Assembly: GCA_009823505.1 (NCBI GenBank)
Contig: VZQC01009567.1
Location: forward strand, 1-64,000
Source: Rhizomys pruinosus
Taxonomy: Eukaryota; Chordata; Mammalia; Rodentia; Spalacidae
Direction: 5' to 3'
DNA: 64,000 bases
This document shows positions 11,732 to 23,225 of the stretch, piece by piece; position 1 is the stretch's first letter; each line of letters opens with the position of its first letter. The notes beneath the pieces are model-generated. The model worked only from the letters and a program-made list of their open reading frames with translations. It made no database searches and was not told where the DNA came from. Made by a program: the position numbers and the translations under genes.

Positions 11732-12139
11732 TGTTCTAGTTTGTCTTCCATTGCTGTGACAAAACACTCTGACCAGCACCAACTTGGGGAGGAAAAGGTT
11801 TATTCAGCTTACATCTCCTGGGTCACAGTTCATCACTTAGGGAGCCCAAGGCAGGAACTCAGGGCAGGAGCCTGGAGGTAGGAGCTGAAGCACAAGCCAT
11901 GGAGGAATGCTGTTTACTGGCTTGCTACCCGGGCTCATGCCCAGCCTGCATTCTTATATGGTACACAACAACCTGCCCAGAGTGACACCACTCATTGTGG
12001 GCTGGACCCTCCCACACTGCTCAAAAATCAAGACAATATTCCACAGATATGGCCACAGGCCAATCCAATGGCGCCAATTCCCCAACTGAGGCTCCCTCAA
12101 CACAGGTGTGTCAAGTTGACACTAAAGCTATCCAGCACA
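11732..12139. mobile_element. Solo LTR (408 bp) with 5-bp TSD
   Basis: It begins TGTTCTAG and ends CCAGCACA, flanked by GAGCC at 11727-11731 and 12140-12144. The body matches a common rodent interspersed repeat (CATTGCTGTGAC near the start, GTGTCAAGTTGACA near the end). TG...CA ends with a 5-base duplication fit an LTR, and the single copy fits LTR-LTR recombination. I cannot name the family with certainty. It splits the surrounding ERV. Confidence 0.8.
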
Positions 12140-12149
12140 GAGCCATTTG

Positions 12150-13250
12150 TTTGTCCATCATAACTTCCTTCAGTTTTTCCTTGACCCCATGGGGAACCAC
12201 ATGCCCTAAATAGCAGCAAGAGGCATCATGTGGCCAGGGTCGTCCCTCCAATTCCATACTTCTTGGAATTGGACTTTACCCCAAGGAGGATGGAAGATGA
12301 TCATTCTGGACATTCAGAAACACATCCAGAAATATAGGTGCATCAGAAGCATCATCGCCTCTGTTGGGTCATGGAATTTTTGTACTGCCTGGCATGGATC
12401 AAGATGGGTACAGAAAAATCCTGTGGAAAGAAACATGCAAAGGCCCTTCCCCTTGTAAGGAGAGGGTCTGGTCCTCTGCAAATTCTGGACAGTGGGTTCT
12501 TCCATCAGACCAGCACAGATGGCCAATTCTGTATCTCCCCCCAGTGTCAGAAAATAGCAGGTCTGGTGGTATCCAGGTTAGTAGTTTTGGTGTAATTCAG
12601 TGCATTAATTGTGAAAAGGTCACTGACAATTTTATCAGAGGGAGGTACACAGTGGTCATTTATTTGAACTGTTGTTTTCTTATGGGGTGTATTTTTTCAA
12701 TGATCCCCTGACCCTGAAGAATATATGGGATGCCCGTGACATGATGGCTATTCCAAATTTTGTAGAATTGGGTAAAGGCCTGGCTGGTAACAGCAGGGGC
12801 ATTGTCTGTTTGGAGTTGTGCTGGCTTGCTCATGACTGCAAAGCACTGTAAAAGATGTTTTTTAAGGTCGTTGGATTTTCTCTGTTATGTTCTGGGGCCA
12901 TGGGAAATTAGAGTATGTGTCGACAGTGACAAGCACATACTTTTGTCTTCCAAACAGGGAGTAATGAGTGACATCTGTCTGCCATATACTATTGGGCTTG
13001 AGCCCACAGGGATCCCTGCGGGTTGGAGGCTGAGGTTCAATATAAAAGACTGGCATTGCTTGCAAGTCTTCAGCATGATTTATAATTGGTCTTTAGGGAC
13101 CTTGGGATATAAACCCTGGCAGCCCTTAAGATTGATGTGCATGAGTATATGAAAATCCTCAGCTGAAGGAGATGGGGAAGCAATAGCAGTGGAAATGTGC
13201 AGCTGACTACTGGACACTAATTCTTCAGCAATGGTGTTGCCCTTAGTGAT
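12150..13250 (-). pseudogene. Retroviral integrase pseudogene
   Basis: On the minus strand the HHCC zinc-binding region is traceable at about 13170-13050, ending in a C.QC-type pair (~13060). Core residues follow: the first catalytic Asp context (WQTDVTH, ~12990), the VTVDTYS strand (~12930), the second Asp in a TDNAPA-like segment (~12810) and the Glu in a GQGIIEK-like segment (~12710). The C-terminal domain decays toward 12150. Multiple in-frame stops and frameshifts make it non-functional. In a working virus, integrase joins proviral DNA to host DNA. Confidence 0.8.
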
Positions 13251-13489
13251 GAATCCTGCAATATTCTGATGGCCATACTCATTCTGGTTATATATATGTG
13301 TGTGTATGTATGTACGGTGAGTATATGGTGAGTAAAAATGAGCAAGAGATGGCTGAGTTGAAGCAGTAAATGGGAAATTGGTTTAGAGTGTAACCATACC
13401 TGGGCATGACATTAGATTCTAAAAGACAAATGTCATGTTTCTCTCTTATGTAGTCTCTTGACTTTATATAGATTCATAAAATAATATCT

Positions 13490-13760
13490 GTATATAAGAC
13501 AGTAAAAGAGAAACAAAACAATTCTATTGGAACATTCTGGAAAAGAGGCAAAAAATGAAGAATTATACAAGGGAATTCTATGCAGCAGTAAAAAAGGATG
13601 AATTCATGAAATTTGTAGGCAAATGGATGATGGAAATGGAGGCTCTTATGCTGAGTGAGGTGACAGAGTCTCAGAAAAGCAAAGGACATATGTTATCCCC
13701 CATTTGTGGTCTCTAACACCAAATCTCTATACATAAATTAAAATGAGTAACTGGTCAGTA
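13490..13760 (+). mobile_element. L1 3' end fragment
   Basis: It contains the L1 ORF2p C-terminal sequence (EFYAAVKKDEF, KFVGKWM, EALMLSEVT equivalents) from about 13560 to 13680, followed by a short 3' UTR. The upstream part is missing. Confidence 0.85.
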
Positions 13761-13859
13761 AGATAATATCAAAATTATTATTATTTCTATAGATATAGAT
13801 TGAAATATATGTCTGATTTTTCACATCTAAGATTTAATACATTGTGGAGTGCACAGAAC

Positions 13860-14930
13860 TTAGACCAGGGATTTCCCAGTAATACCTGAAGCACAGGTTC
13901 TAGAGTATCAGGCTGGTGTAACTTAGCCTTTCTGGATGCTTAAATACCATACTTAATGATCATACCAATTTGGCCAAGGGTTTTAAGGGATAACTTTGTT
14001 CCTTGCCCTCAGAGGTCAGGTAAAACCCAGGGGATTATGCATGGGGACATCTCTTGAAATGTCCTGCAAATGTGAGTCGCCAGTCTTCCTGTGCAGGGAG
14101 GCCTTGGAGATCCACTAATGGGACTTCAGCCAATGTCCAGACTATAAAGAGGAAAGTCTGCTCATGCTTCAAAAAGGGAAGCCTGGTCTAGCAAGACCTG
14201 ACTTTGTCCTCAAGACAATAGAACTGGTGATTGAAAAGCCAAAAGGAGCCAAGGGCTACCTCCCCCCACAAAGAAAAACCCCTGAGTGATCCTTAAGGAT
14301 CAGATCCTCAACTGATCTTGAGAAACCAAAAACTTTGGTTAATCCAAGCTAACAGTGTGGCCTTAAGCATCCAAAAGGAAAGTATAACCAGAAATGAATA
14401 AACAGTAAGTCGTGAGAAGTTGTATTTCAGTTATAAACCTTGAGAGCTTAGTAAATAGACAAAAGAGCACAGATATTTTGCCTGTCTCACTGGAAAGTGC
14501 ATCTACCCTGTGGCTGCCACTGCTTTTGCCATCCTTCAAATAGGTGAGAAAACATAGCTTTTCAACCTTCCAATATGGACTGAAGACTCATGTCTCTGCA
14601 AGAATTCTCTAAACCTTCAGTGCCAGATAGAAACTGATGAGACATCCAGCTTGTGGAATGAAATACTACCGGGGTTTCCACTTCTTCAGTGGATTGTCGG
14701 CCATTGTTGGACTATCCAGGCTGTATCATGGAGACCAGTACAGGAAGATCAAGACAGGACGCAGTGCTTACTGAACCTCATTTGCTGACCATGGGAAGGG
14801 AAAACCCCAGTGTGGAACACAAGGGCAGAACTGATGATGGTTTGGGCTTGCCAAGGAGGAAACTTCAAATGTGACTTCTTTCAGCCTAATAAAAGAATCA
14901 TAAGCTGAAGATGCTAAAATCTATGAAATA
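13860..14930. other. Unassigned sequence
   Basis: About 1.07 kb without an L1 or SINE signature. Content is less AT-rich than its neighbours. The segment 14560-14740 (CATTGTTGGACTATCC region) has the feel of a rodent LTR-type repeat, but I cannot name it. The 61-codon frame 14689-14874 has no recognisable domain and I do not call it a gene. Confidence 0.35.
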
Positions 14931-14939
14931 TGTGGCATG

Positions 14940-15215
14940 CATATGTGCATATTTTGCAGTGTTACATATTGGAAAGAATAACAACAACAACAACAATGGA
15001 AAAGACTGCATCAAAGAACTGACTGAAATGGTGAACTTCTGCTCTAAACAGTAAACTTCTGCATTGAGAATTTTGAAAAAGACTAAGAAAAAGATGAAAA
15101 ACATGTTTGGCAGAATGCATTAGCTTTGGTGAGGTGGGGAGGCAGGCAGAGGTGCATGGGTTTAGATTTGATTTGTAATGTAATTTTTTGTGAAAAGCAG
15201 AGATCTTCAAGAAAA
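14940..15215 (+). mobile_element. L1 3' UTR fragment
   Basis: Colinear with the L1 3' UTR at 59225-59430 (GCATCAAAGAACTGACTGAA shared). It contains an (AAC)n run at 14981-14997. Confidence 0.75.
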
Positions 15216-15344
15216 CATTGGAAAAAAAAGAAACAAAAAATATTTAACACATTGTAAAATTTAGAATACTTAAAGGATAAACTAATTTCAACAATAAATA
15301 TTGCTACTTATATCACAAAGGCATAATATCAAGGTCATGGTCTA

Positions 15345-16138
15345 CTAAATACATATGACTTCTCCCTAAAGAACAAATCAAAGAAATGAAGGGAGAGAAT
15401 GATAAACCCTGGAAAGAACCAGAATGAGAGGATGAACCCTGAAGAAAGTGGAAACACTGAAAAGATCCCAGGCTAAAATGAAACACGAAACCGAGTAGAG
15501 AACTAGAAAAAGAGAAAGATAAGCTCCAGAATGAAATGGAAATACTAAAATAATCAAAGGATGAAATGAAAAAGGAAATGGAACACACATCCAATCTGTG
15601 GGAAAGGATGGGAGAAAGTCGCAGTAACAGATTTGAGGAAGCAAAAAATAAACTATCAAGTCAGGAAGATAAGATAGAAGAACTAGAATGCTCAGCAAAA
15701 ACTTATGAAAAATTTTTTAAAAATCACAAAAGTGGAACAATCAGGAAATGTGGGACGCATGAAAAGACCAAACCTCTGAATCATACGGATAGAGGAAGGA
15801 GACTAATCCCAGGACAATGGTACTGATCAGATTTTCAACTGTCCTCATGCTACTAGAGAGAATAATTGATAAGTATATATCTGCAGATATACTAAGTCAA
15901 GCCAAGAATGCAAACAGAAAATAAGGTGAAAGGAAGCAACACATATCACTCAATAATAACCTTAAAGGAAGCAATACAAAGCTCTCAATAATAACCTTAA
16001 ATAATAAAGTGGTCTAAACTTCCCAATCAAAAGACATATATTAGGAGAATGGATTAGGAAGCATAACCCATCTATATGCTGTTTACAAAAAACTCATCTC
16101 GCCCTCAAGGATAGGCATCAATATAAGGTGAAAGGATG
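15345..16138 (+). mobile_element. L1 fragment: ORF1 coiled coil then start of ORF2
   Basis: 15345-15835 encodes a broken ORF1 with Lys/Glu-rich heptad sequence and an EECSAK-like hinge, in which the frame 15566-15826 is open. It then jumps, skipping most of ORF1's RNA-binding part, to the ORF1-ORF2 spacer and the first ~45 codons of the ORF2 endonuclease (16000-16138, with CLQ.THL-type residues). It ends abruptly at the 102-bp repeats. Confidence 0.8.
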
Positions 16139-16390
16139 GACTCAGTGTGCTGCCTGTAAGGAAAAACTGCCTTGACCCTTGGGGGACCAACACCCGCCTC
16201 CTGAAACTCCCATCTCAGGTTCCAGAGAGTGTCAGCCTGGACTCAGGGTGGTACCAGTAAGGCATAAGCTGCCTTGATTCTTGGGGGACTGACACCTACC
16301 CCTGGAAACCCCCAGTTTGGGTACCAGAGAGTGCCAGCATTGACCCTTAGGAAGGCCAACACCTGCACCTAGAACCTCCCAGCTTGGGTT
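16139..16390 (+). repeat. GC-rich tandem repeat, ~102-bp period (probable L1 promoter monomers)
   Basis: The word TTGACCCTTGGGGGACC at about 16172 recurs as TTGATTCTTGGGGGACT at 16274, a 102-base period, and CCAGAGAGTG recurs at 16222 and 16324. A third, shortened unit starts at about 16340. Size, GC content and position between L1 pieces fit L1 5' UTR monomers. It differs from the monomers at 23230 and 37000. Confidence 0.6.
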
Positions 16391-17298
16391 AAAGTGGTTT
16401 TAATTTGCATTTCCTTAATTATTAATGAGGTTGAACACTTTTTAAAATGTTACTCAGCCATTTTTACTTCCTCACTTGTGAAGTCTCTGTTCAGCTCTTT
16501 ATTGCACCTCTTGAGTGGGTCATTTCTTTTCTTACTTCTTTGTTTTTTTGAGGAGTTTATATATTCTGGAAGTTAATGCTTTCTCAGATATATCACTGAT
16601 GAAGGTTTCCTCCCACTCTGTGGGCTTTCTCTTCACTTCACTGGTTGTTTCTATTGGTGTACAGTAGATTTTGAATTTAATGAGGCCCCACTTAATTGTT
16701 AACCTTATTTCCTGCACAGTTGCTGTCTGATTTAGAAAGTCTTTTCCTACCCTTATGTTTGTAGGTTGCTGCCAAGATTTTCTTCTATCACCTTCAGAGT
16801 TTCAGGTTTCATATTGAGGTCTTTGATCCATTTGGAGTTGAGTTTTGTGCAGGGTGAGAGGTAAAGATTTAATTTTATTCTTCTACAAGTGGTGATCCAG
16901 TTTTGCCAACACCATTTGCTGAAGAGGCTGTCTTCATTGTTTATTTTTAGCCCCTTTGTCAACTATGAGGGGGTTGAAATTGTATGAGCTCAAGTTTTGA
17001 TCTTCAATTTTCTTCCATTGGACTACAGGTCTGGTTTTGTGCCAGTTTTATGAGTATAGCCCTGTAATATAGTTTGAAGTCTGCTATAGTGATGCCCCCT
17101 GTATTGCTCTTTTCACACAGTGTTGCTTAGGGTATTCAGGGTCTTTTGTTCTTCCATATGAATGTAAGGATTCTTTTTCCAATTCTGTGAAAAACTCTTG
17201 GGGAATTTGATTGGGATTGCATTGAATCTGTATACTAAGATTGGTAGAATGGACATTTTTACTATATTAATTCTTCCAGTCCATTAGTATGAGAGGTA
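16390..17298 (-). mobile_element. L1 ORF2 fragment, reverse orientation (left part)
   Basis: The reverse complement runs through the ORF2p C-terminal third: TTLRY-type region, KLLKK helix, IGKDFLNQ-like and WCWQNW segments, up to the thumb region near 17290. Frames are broken. The element is split by the LTR retrotransposon at 17299-19389 and resumes at 19390. Confidence 0.85.
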
Positions 17299-17660
17299 TG
17301 GTGGTTTGTATGAGAATGTCCCCCATAGGCTTCAAGTATTCACACATATTGTCCCCAGTTGGTGGCGCTATTTTGGGAGATCTTAGAAGGTGTGGCCATG
17401 CTGAACGAGGTATGTCACTGGGGGCCGGCTTAGAGAGTTCAACAAATCTTGCAGTCTCCAGTTGCTCTCTCTCTGCTTCCTGTGCTCATTGAAAGATATG
17501 AGCCTTGGCTTTCTGCTCCAGCCCCTGCCACCATGCCTACCCACCACAATGGACTCTTATTCCAAGGAAATGTCAATTATAACCTCAAATAAACTCTTCC
17601 TTTTATAAATACCCTTGGTCATGGTGGTATTATCACAGCAATAGAAAAGTGACTAATACA
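17299..17660 (+). repeat. 5' LTR of the nested element
   Basis: About 362 bases, paired with 19034-19389. It includes an AATAAA at about 17587 followed by a CTTTTATAAA-like stretch. Confidence 0.82.
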
Positions 17661-17712
17661 ATATTTCATAGCAGAGCATGGACTCTTAGCTGTGAAGAAC
17701 CTGACCATGTGA

Positions 17713-18270
17713 ATGTTTGGAGAAATGTGGAAGACTTTCGAACTTTGGGCTAGAAAAGCTATCGACTGTTGTAAGCAGAGCTTAACAGGCCATTCTAGTA
17801 GAAGCCTAGAAGAAAGAAGTCCTGAGAAAAATGTATTTATAGAGGAAAATAAAGACTTAAGCAGAAACTGGGATATTTTGTCAAAGAGTCTGGCTGGAGT
17901 TTGCCAACAGTCCAAATGCTTGCCTGAGGCTAAGTTGAAAAGCAATGGACTAATTTCTGTGGCAGGGGATATTTCAAGACAGCCTAACACAGAAATGGTG
18001 ATGTGGCTATTAATGGTGAATAACATACAAATCTACAACGAAAAAGAACAAAGGAGACAGAAAGAAATCCAGAAGGTACTGTTCGGATTAGAAAAGTGCA
18101 CTAGGGAGATTAATGTTGGAGCCAAGGCATGTGAAAGAGAGGATCCTTTTGATAAGGAGATTAAAGTGATTAAGGTGACCCCTCAATATTTACAAGAAAC
18201 AAAAGGAAAATTACTTTCAGTGCAGGACTATATCCAGCTAAGCCTCCAACTTTTGAAAGGAAAATACTGA
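17713..18270 (+). CDS. 185-codon ORF of the LTR element, product unknown
   Basis: A single uninterrupted frame starts 52 bases after the 5' LTR. The predicted protein is hydrophilic and rich in Lys/Glu. It has a Trp/Cys-containing N-terminus (MW.TFELW, DCC), an EEN..L.RNWD segment, a WLLMVNN hydrophobic patch near residue 97, and a Lys/Glu-rich helical C-terminal part (EKEQRRQKEIQK about 106-117; QYLQETKGKLL about 160-170). I do not recognise a Gag, protease or other retroviral domain. The frame is intact while neighbouring elements are riddled with stops, but one ORF of this length could be chance survival in a young element. Whether it is ever translated is unknown. Confidence 0.4.
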   Translation: MFGEMWKTFELWARKAIDCCKQSLTGHSSRSLEERSPEKNVFIEENKDLSRNWDILSKSLAGVCQQSKCLPEAKLKSNGLISVAGDISRQPNTEMVMWLLMVNNIQIYNEKEQRRQKEIQKVLFGLEKCTREINVGAKACEREDPFDKEIKVIKVTPQYLQETKGKLLSVQDYIQLSLQLLKGKY

Positions 18271-19033
18271 ACGGGCTTTCTACTCCAATAAGTCAAGGAC
18301 AGAAAATTTGGAAATGTAGTTGTAATACGCCAAGGTACATCCCAAACTTGCAGCCACACATGGCAGTTTCATTCATGTGGTGCTAGTTTTAGAGGCAGGA
18401 AGGATGCAAGCCTGAAGGAGTCAATACTTCTTCCTCTGCAGTTTCAGAGAAACACCAAGGCCAGGCCAAGTGCACCAGGGACAACCCTGCATGAAGAAGG
18501 CCCTGATAGACCATTGTTTGAAGCTGTGAAGGTGAAGCCTGGTTTGCAGTGAGACCCCAATAAGACATTCAAGATGCCAAAGCTGTGAGACCATTTCCAA
18601 GGACAGCTGCATACAGGGAGTGGTACCAGCCTAAGAAATAGATGTGTGTTGCACACAAAGCTGGAATAGCTGAGCCATCTAAGCCCTTTGGAAGTAAAGT
18701 CCCAGAAGTCTCACATGGAGCTCCTGGACTTGGTGTTTACCCTGCTCATTTCCAGTCTTGTTTTGGTCCAGTATTTCCTCACTATGCCTCTATTCCTCCC
18801 TTTTGGAATGGGAATGTGTATACAGTTCCACTGTATGTTGCGAGTATGTCATTTGTCTTTTGGTTTTACAGGAGCTTACAGTTAAGAGATTGGCCTGGGT
18901 CTCAGAAGAGATTGTGGACTGTACACTTTTGAATAGAATTGAGACTGGTAAAGACTATGGGGACCTTTAAGGTTGGATTAAATGCATTTTGCATTCTATA
19001 TGGGCATGAGCCTATGGGGGCCAGGGAGTGGAA

Positions 19034-19389
19034 TGAGGTGGTTTGAATGAGAATGTCGCCCAAAGGCTTCAATATTAAAACATTTTGTCCCTAGTTGGTG
19101 GCACTGTTTGGGGAATTCATAGAAGGTCTGGTGATGGTGGAGGAAGTATGTCACTGAGGGCAGGCTTAGAGAGATCAACAAGCCTTGCAGGCTCTAGGTT
19201 GCTCTCATTGCTTGTTGTGCTGGCTTTACTATGAGAACCTCGGCTTTCTGGTCCAGACCCTGCCAACATGCCTCCCTGCCACAATCAACTCAAATTCCCT
19301 GGAACCATCAATTGTAAGCTCCAATAAACTCGTCCTTTCATAAGTTCACTTGGTCATAGTGGTTTTATCACAGCAACAGAAAAGTGACA
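19034..19389 (+). repeat. 3' LTR of the nested element
   Basis: Paired with 17299-17660 but with several indels and substitutions, and missing about six bases at its end relative to the 5' LTR. The divergence implies an old insertion. AATAAA lies at about 19323. Confidence 0.82.
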
Positions 19390-19445
19390 ATCTTCTGGTG
19401 TCTTCTTCAATCTTCTTCTTCGAGGGTTTAAAATTTTTGTTGTAG
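19390..19445 (-). mobile_element. L1 ORF2 fragment, reverse orientation (right part)
   Basis: The continuation of the 16390-17298 L1 after the LTR element: ATCTTCTGGTGTCTTC is the reverse-strand L1 sequence that follows the split point, as at 61528-61541. It ends where a forward L1 5' UTR starts. Confidence 0.75.
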
Positions 19446-19794
19446 TACACAGCTCCCCAGGTGGGCTTGTGGCTGGCAGGCCTTTGGTGGCCCACCCCAG
19501 CAGACACAGCCCAATGCTAGAACCATAGAGAGGAACTGGGTGCATGGTTAGACAGACAGCCAGGGGCACACACATTCCATGCACAGCTGCAGAGGTGGGG
19601 TACAGTGAGTGGGCCAAAAGATTCACACACACCCACACCCACACACACACAAAAACACACACAGAGTCCGATAATCAATTTTTCAGCAGTCAGTCTTGTG
19701 CACTCTGGTTCTGGAGAATGTGTTGCTGTTTTCAGTCCAGGCCCACCCATAATGGCACACACACACCCACACCCACACACACAACACACACACA

Positions 19795-19844
<50 letters not shown>

Positions 19845-20092
19845 GCTCAATCTACCAGTACTGTAGTTGGTAGAAATTATAAACTGCTGGTTCTGTATTT
19901 TACTGTTGTTGGGAGGATCAAGGAGTGTCAGTGATTTGAGGATACATAGCCAAAACTGAGGAAGAAACCAGCAGGAAGCAAACTGAGTGACCAAACAGTC
20001 TTTCTTATTAGCATTTGAGAATAGCAACAGAAAGCAAACAAATAAACAAAGGGGTAAAAAACAACTACAACAACAACAAAAAAAAAATACAC
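19446..20092 (+). promoter_or_regulatory. L1 5' UTR containing (CA)n arrays
   Basis: Non-monomeric, moderately GC-rich sequence precedes an L1 ORF1 start. It contains two CA-rich arrays (19622-19665, 19757-19845). Its position directly upstream of ORF1 supports a 5' UTR call. The sequence is unlike the monomers at 23230 and 37000. Long open frames across the CA arrays are composition artefacts. Confidence 0.55.
19757..19845. repeat. Microsatellite (CA)n
   Basis: Interrupted CA array; a shorter related array is at 19622-19665. Confidence 0.97.
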
Positions 20093-23000
20093 ATGCCAAA
20101 AACACAACGGAAAAACAGCAATATGGGAAAAGCTGAAAATAAATCCCCACCGAACTCAGCCAATCTTGTAGAAGACCCCAACAACGAGATCTCCATGGAA
20201 GGAAACCAAGACACTGAACTTAGAAGAAAAACTGTAGGCATATTCAAAAACTATAAGGAACCAATCAGAGAACTAAAGGGAGAGATCAGAAAAACTCACA
20301 AAGGAACTAGAAGGGATGAATGATAAACAATGATAAACTCCAGAAAGAACTAAAAGGAGAGTTTGACAAGCTCAGAAAAGAACTAGAGGAAAAGAAATAC
20401 AAACTCCAAAAAGAACTAGAAGGAGAGAATGACAAACTCCAGAAGGAAGTGGAAACATTGAAAAGATATCAGGCTGAAAGGAAAAATGAAACTGACCAGG
20501 GAAGAAAGGAGTGACAAGAAAAAAATGAAAAGCTCCAAAAGGAAGTGGAAATACTGAAGAAATCAGAGGATGAAATAAAAAAGGAAATTGAACATTCATC
20601 CAATCAGCAAGAAAGCCTGAGAAGCAGAATGGATAAAGCAGAAAAAAGAATATCAGACCTACAGTATAACACAGCACACCGAGAAACCTCAAGTAAAGAT
20701 TATGAAAATTAAAAACAAACACAAGAGTGGAACAACCAGGAAATGTGTGACACTATGAAAAGACCAAACCTCCACCTGATAGGGATAGAGGAAGAAGAAG
20801 AATCCAAAGAGAATGGTATTGATCAGACATTCACCAGAATAATAGAAGAAAACTTCCCCAAACTGAAGAAAGACAAACCCATACAAATAAAAGAAGCACA
20901 CAGAACACCAAAGATATAAAACCAGAAAAGAAATTCCCCCACATCATATCATAGTTAAAACACTAGATGATCAAAACAAGGACAAAATACTGAAAGCCAC
21001 AAGAGAAAACAAGTTACATATAAGGGGAAACCCATCAGAATCACACCTGACTTCTCAGTGTAAACTATGAAAGCCAGAAGAACAGTGATAAATGACTTTA
21101 GGTGCCAACCCAGCTTACTATATACAGAAAAAATGTCAATCATAGTTGAAGGAGAAAGAAATATCTTTCATGACATAAACAAAGTGAAAGTACACATGTC
21201 AAAAAAAAAAAAAACAACACTTCAGAAAATACTTGAAGCAATTCAAAGAACACAGGAAAGGAGCAACTATCATTAAGCAACCCAAGAGAGAAATTACCAA
21301 AGGGATAACACAGTCAATAAATACCTAGACCAAGAATGCAAAAAAATATGTTGAAAGGAAACAACATGCATCTCTCAATAATAACCTTAAATATTAATGG
21401 TCTAAACTCTCCAATCAGAAGATATAGACTAGGAGAATGGATTAGGAAACAGAATCCATCTATATGCTGCCTCCAAGAAGCCCATCTCACCTTCAAGGAC
21501 AGACACCACTTTAGAGTGAAAGGATGGAAAAAATATTCCAAGAAAATGGTACCAAAAAGCAAGCAGGGGTGGCTATTACAATATCATATAAAATAGACCC
21601 CAGAGTAAAATTAATCAGAAAAGACAAAGAGGGTTATTATATCTTAATCGATGGAAAATTTAACAAGGAAGTTTTCACACTCTTAAATATTTATGCACCA
21701 AACTCTGGTGCACTGTAATTTATAAACACAATCCTTCAAGACACAGATTTTTCCCAGCAAACTAATAGTGGGAGACTTCAATACCCCACTAAGTACCCTG
21801 GATAGGTCAAATGGACAAAAAATAAACAGAGAGACATCAGAACTGAACAATACAATACACCAAATGGACCTCAGAGATATCTACAGAATATCCCAACCAA
21901 ACACCAGAGAATATACTTTCTACTCAGCTCCCCATGTAACATTCTCCAAATTTGACCACATACTGGGTCACAAAAGAAATATCAACAAATACAAAACGAT
22001 TTAAATCATTACATGCATTATATTAGAACACATTGCAATAAATATCACTATTAAAATGAGGGTTAGCCCTAGTAACTATAAAAACACATGGAGACTAAAC
22101 AACACAATACTGAACAATGAGTGGGTCAGAGAAGAAATAAGAATGAAATAAAAGCATTCCTAGAACTAAACAAAAATGGCGATAGGGATATATTAAAGTC
22201 AGTCCTAAGAGGGAAATTTATGGCCCTAAGAGCCCACATTAAAAAAACAGAAAGAGAACAAATAAATGATCTAACACTGCTGCTAAGAACACTTGAGAGA
22301 CAACAACAAATGAACCCTAAACCAAACAGACCAGAAGAAATAACAAAAATCAGAGCAGAATCAATGAAATAAAAGCAAAGAAAACAATACAAACAATGGA
22401 TGAATCTAACAAATGTATGAATCTTTGAAAAGATAAACAAAAGACAGACCTCTACCCCAATTAACCAAAAGAAAGAAAGAGCAATTTCAAATCAATAGCA
22501 TTTGTGAAACATCACAACAGATAAAGAAAAGATCCAGACAATAATAAGAGAATATTTCAAAAACTTATATTCTACCAAATTTAAAAACAGGAGAAATGGA
22601 TGAATATCTGAAATCCTGGGATTTGCCAAATCTTTACCAAGAAGAGATTGGCAGCTGAAATAGACCCATAATACTTGAAGATATTGAAGATATAATATAA
22701 AGCCTCCCAACTATAAAAAGACCAGGCCATGATGGTTTGACAGCAGAATTCTATAAAACATTTAAAGATCTTACAACCATTACCACTCAAAATTATCAGA
22801 AGGATACAGACAGAGGAAAATATCCTAAATTCTTTCTATGAAGCCAGCATCACTCTAATACCAAAATCAGGCAAAGACACAAACAAGAAAGGAAACTATA
22901 GACCCATATTATTAATGAACACAAGTGCAAAAATTCTCAACAAAATATTGCAAATCACATACAGACCCACATCAAAAAGATCATCCATAATGACCAGGTT

Positions 23001-23225
23001 GGATTCATATAAGAGATGCAGGGGTAGTTCGACATATATAAATCAATAAATATCATAAAACACAAGAAAGGACTGAAAGACAAAAACCACAGGATCATCT
23101 CAATTGCTACAGAAAAAGTTTTTGACAAAATCCAGCATCTCTTCATGCTTAAAGTCTTGGAGGGAACTGGACTGGAGGGATCATTCTGCAACATACTCAA
23201 AGCCATATAAAAGAAACCCAAAAAG
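20093..23225 (+). mobile_element. L1 LINE: ORF1 and 5' half of ORF2, cut by a following L1
   Basis: ORF1 starts at 20093 (MPKTQRKNSNMGKAENK) and reaches about 21275 with several frame breaks: the coiled-coil part is split near 20322 and 20514, the RNA-binding part continues at 21067-21276. ORF2 starts near 21348. EN motifs are visible (LNINGLNSP about 21390-21417; GDFNTPLS about 21770-21795). The expected catalytic SDH near 22020 is mutated and frameshifted. The RT domain is entered, but the element stops at 23225 against the monomers of the next L1. It is inactive. Confidence 0.9.

Larger units (their letters stand above)
10440..13290 (-). mobile_element. Class II (betaretrovirus-like) ERV fragment: 3' pol then env remnants
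   Basis: Read on the minus strand, integrase-like sequence (13250 to about 12150) is followed by env-like sequence (about 11635 to 10600), the normal retroviral order. Frames are broken by many stops and shifts. No paired LTR can be recognised. A solo LTR of another family is inserted at 11732-12139. The element is defective. Class II assignment rests on the integrase core and the env transmembrane-like segment. Confidence 0.75.
17299..19389 (+). mobile_element. Non-autonomous LTR retrotransposon, nested in a reverse L1
   Basis: Two related direct repeats bound ~1.37 kb of internal sequence: 17299-17660 (5' LTR) and about 19034-19389 (3' LTR). Each LTR starts TG, has AATAAA about 55-75 bases from its end and finishes ..TACA or ..GACA. 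A purine-rich GGGGGCCAGGGAG segment precedes the 3' LTR, fitting a polypurine tract. I see no protease, RT or integrase. L1 sequence continues on both sides, proving nested insertion. The same structure occurs as a common mouse repeat in my memory, but I cannot give its name reliably. Confidence 0.85.

Noticed and set aside
19517..20150. His/Thr- or Cys/Val-repeat frames
   Set aside because: Translations of (CA)n/(TG)n microsatellite on the two strands.
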